Shown: positions 63,857 through 64,000 of the stretch, piece by piece
How positions within the stretch are numbered: the first letter of the stretch is position 1
How the letters are laid out: each line of letters opens with the position of its first letter
From: Alphaproteobacteria bacterium HGW-Alphaproteobacteria-18
GTDB lineage: Bacteria > Pseudomonadota > Alphaproteobacteria > Caulobacterales > Hyphomonadaceae
Assembly (NCBI GenBank): GCA_002841155.1
Contig: PHEH01000014.1
Location: forward strand, 1-64,000
DNA length: 64,000 nt
Direction of reading: 5' to 3'
The notes under the pieces: model-generated
Databases searched by the model: none
Told to the model about the DNA's origin: nothing
What the model saw: only the letters and a program-made list of their open reading frames with translations
Program-made: the position numbers and the translations under genes

Positions 63857-64000
63857 CCGTCCATCGCCGGCAGGCCCCTGGCCCGCCTGAAGGTGGCGTG
63901 TTTACGCCCGGCGCCGGATTTTTCAAGGGGCAAAAGCGGTTTCCAGTCTGCCTTCCTGGCCTGCTTGTCACAGGCTGGAATTTTACAGGTCGGAGATGTC

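Noticed and set aside
63983..64000. C-terminus of a further minus-strand gene (DISDL then stop)
   Set aside because: Only five codons are visible before the window edge; a chance reading cannot be excluded.

Overview
The window is a stretch of high-GC chromosome from an alphaproteobacterium. The best fit is the Hyphomonadaceae/Caulobacterales side of the class, probably a Hyphomonas-like organism. This is inferred from gene order (slt/dapA-smpB, divergent uvrA/ssb, gyrA-coaD-ppi-queA, recA-alaS), from alphaproteobacterial families (the TIGR02301 and DUF2093 types), from a GTTC-N7-GTTC type SOS box between uvrA and ssb, and from the abundance of acyl-CoA dehydrogenases, crotonases and SDR enzymes. 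I see no rRNA, insertion sequence, prophage, CRISPR array or conjugation gene. One tRNA gene (Pro, CGG) lies at the right end.

Layout. 1-700: the 5' part of a small hypothetical gene, two inverted copies of a GC-rich palindrome, and a 10-bp-period GGACA array. 685-4368: lytic transglycosylase divergent from dapA-smpB. 4373-9830: a cytochrome P450, a zinc alcohol dehydrogenase, an ACAD11-like acyl-CoA dehydrogenase and an APH-type kinase, with a divergent TetR regulator; this looks like an acyl-CoA or hydroxyacyl-CoA degradation unit. 9827-17149: uracil-DNA glycosylase, gamma-glutamyltransferase, a TIGR02301-like protein, 2-hydroxyacid dehydrogenase, PQQ-type sugar dehydrogenase, CorA-type transporter and a nitronate monooxygenase-like enzyme. 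17364-18012: two small exported Glu/Ala-repeat proteins. 18159-26684: SDR, Nudix, RNA m5U methyltransferase, patatin, rsmD, a crotonase, tadA and a CPA2 antiporter. 26697-32732: LysR and TauE/SafE genes, then two further ACAD11-like dehydrogenases around a MATE exporter. 32747-37159: ttcA, trmFO and two membrane proteins. 37178-48284: uvrA/ssb, a class D beta-lactamase-like lipoprotein, a kelch lipoprotein, then gyrA-coaD-ppi-queA. 48289-54000: GIY-YIG protein, rnhB with an in-frame repeat insertion, a possible small RNA, SDR, epoxide-hydrolase-like enzyme, crotonase and a VOC protein. 54069-58199: quinone oxidoreductase, a PAP2-like gene bracketed by a 19-bp direct repeat, a lipoprotein, a glycerate-kinase-like protein, an M23 peptidase and a DUF2093 protein. 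58355-63856: recA, alaS, an Rrf2 regulator with a flavin oxidoreductase, and tRNA-Pro.

Most genes are housekeeping or catabolic, tightly packed, and often linked by ATGA or TGATG overlaps or by convergent genes whose stop codons overlap. The more unusual signals are: the GGACA array, once intergenic and once inside the rnhB reading frame; the separate-gene version of the ACAD10/11 kinase plus dehydrogenase architecture; the 7- and 11-residue Glu/Ala repeat proteins; the 19-bp duplication around the PAP2-like gene; and a P450 whose I-helix lacks the usual acid-alcohol pair.
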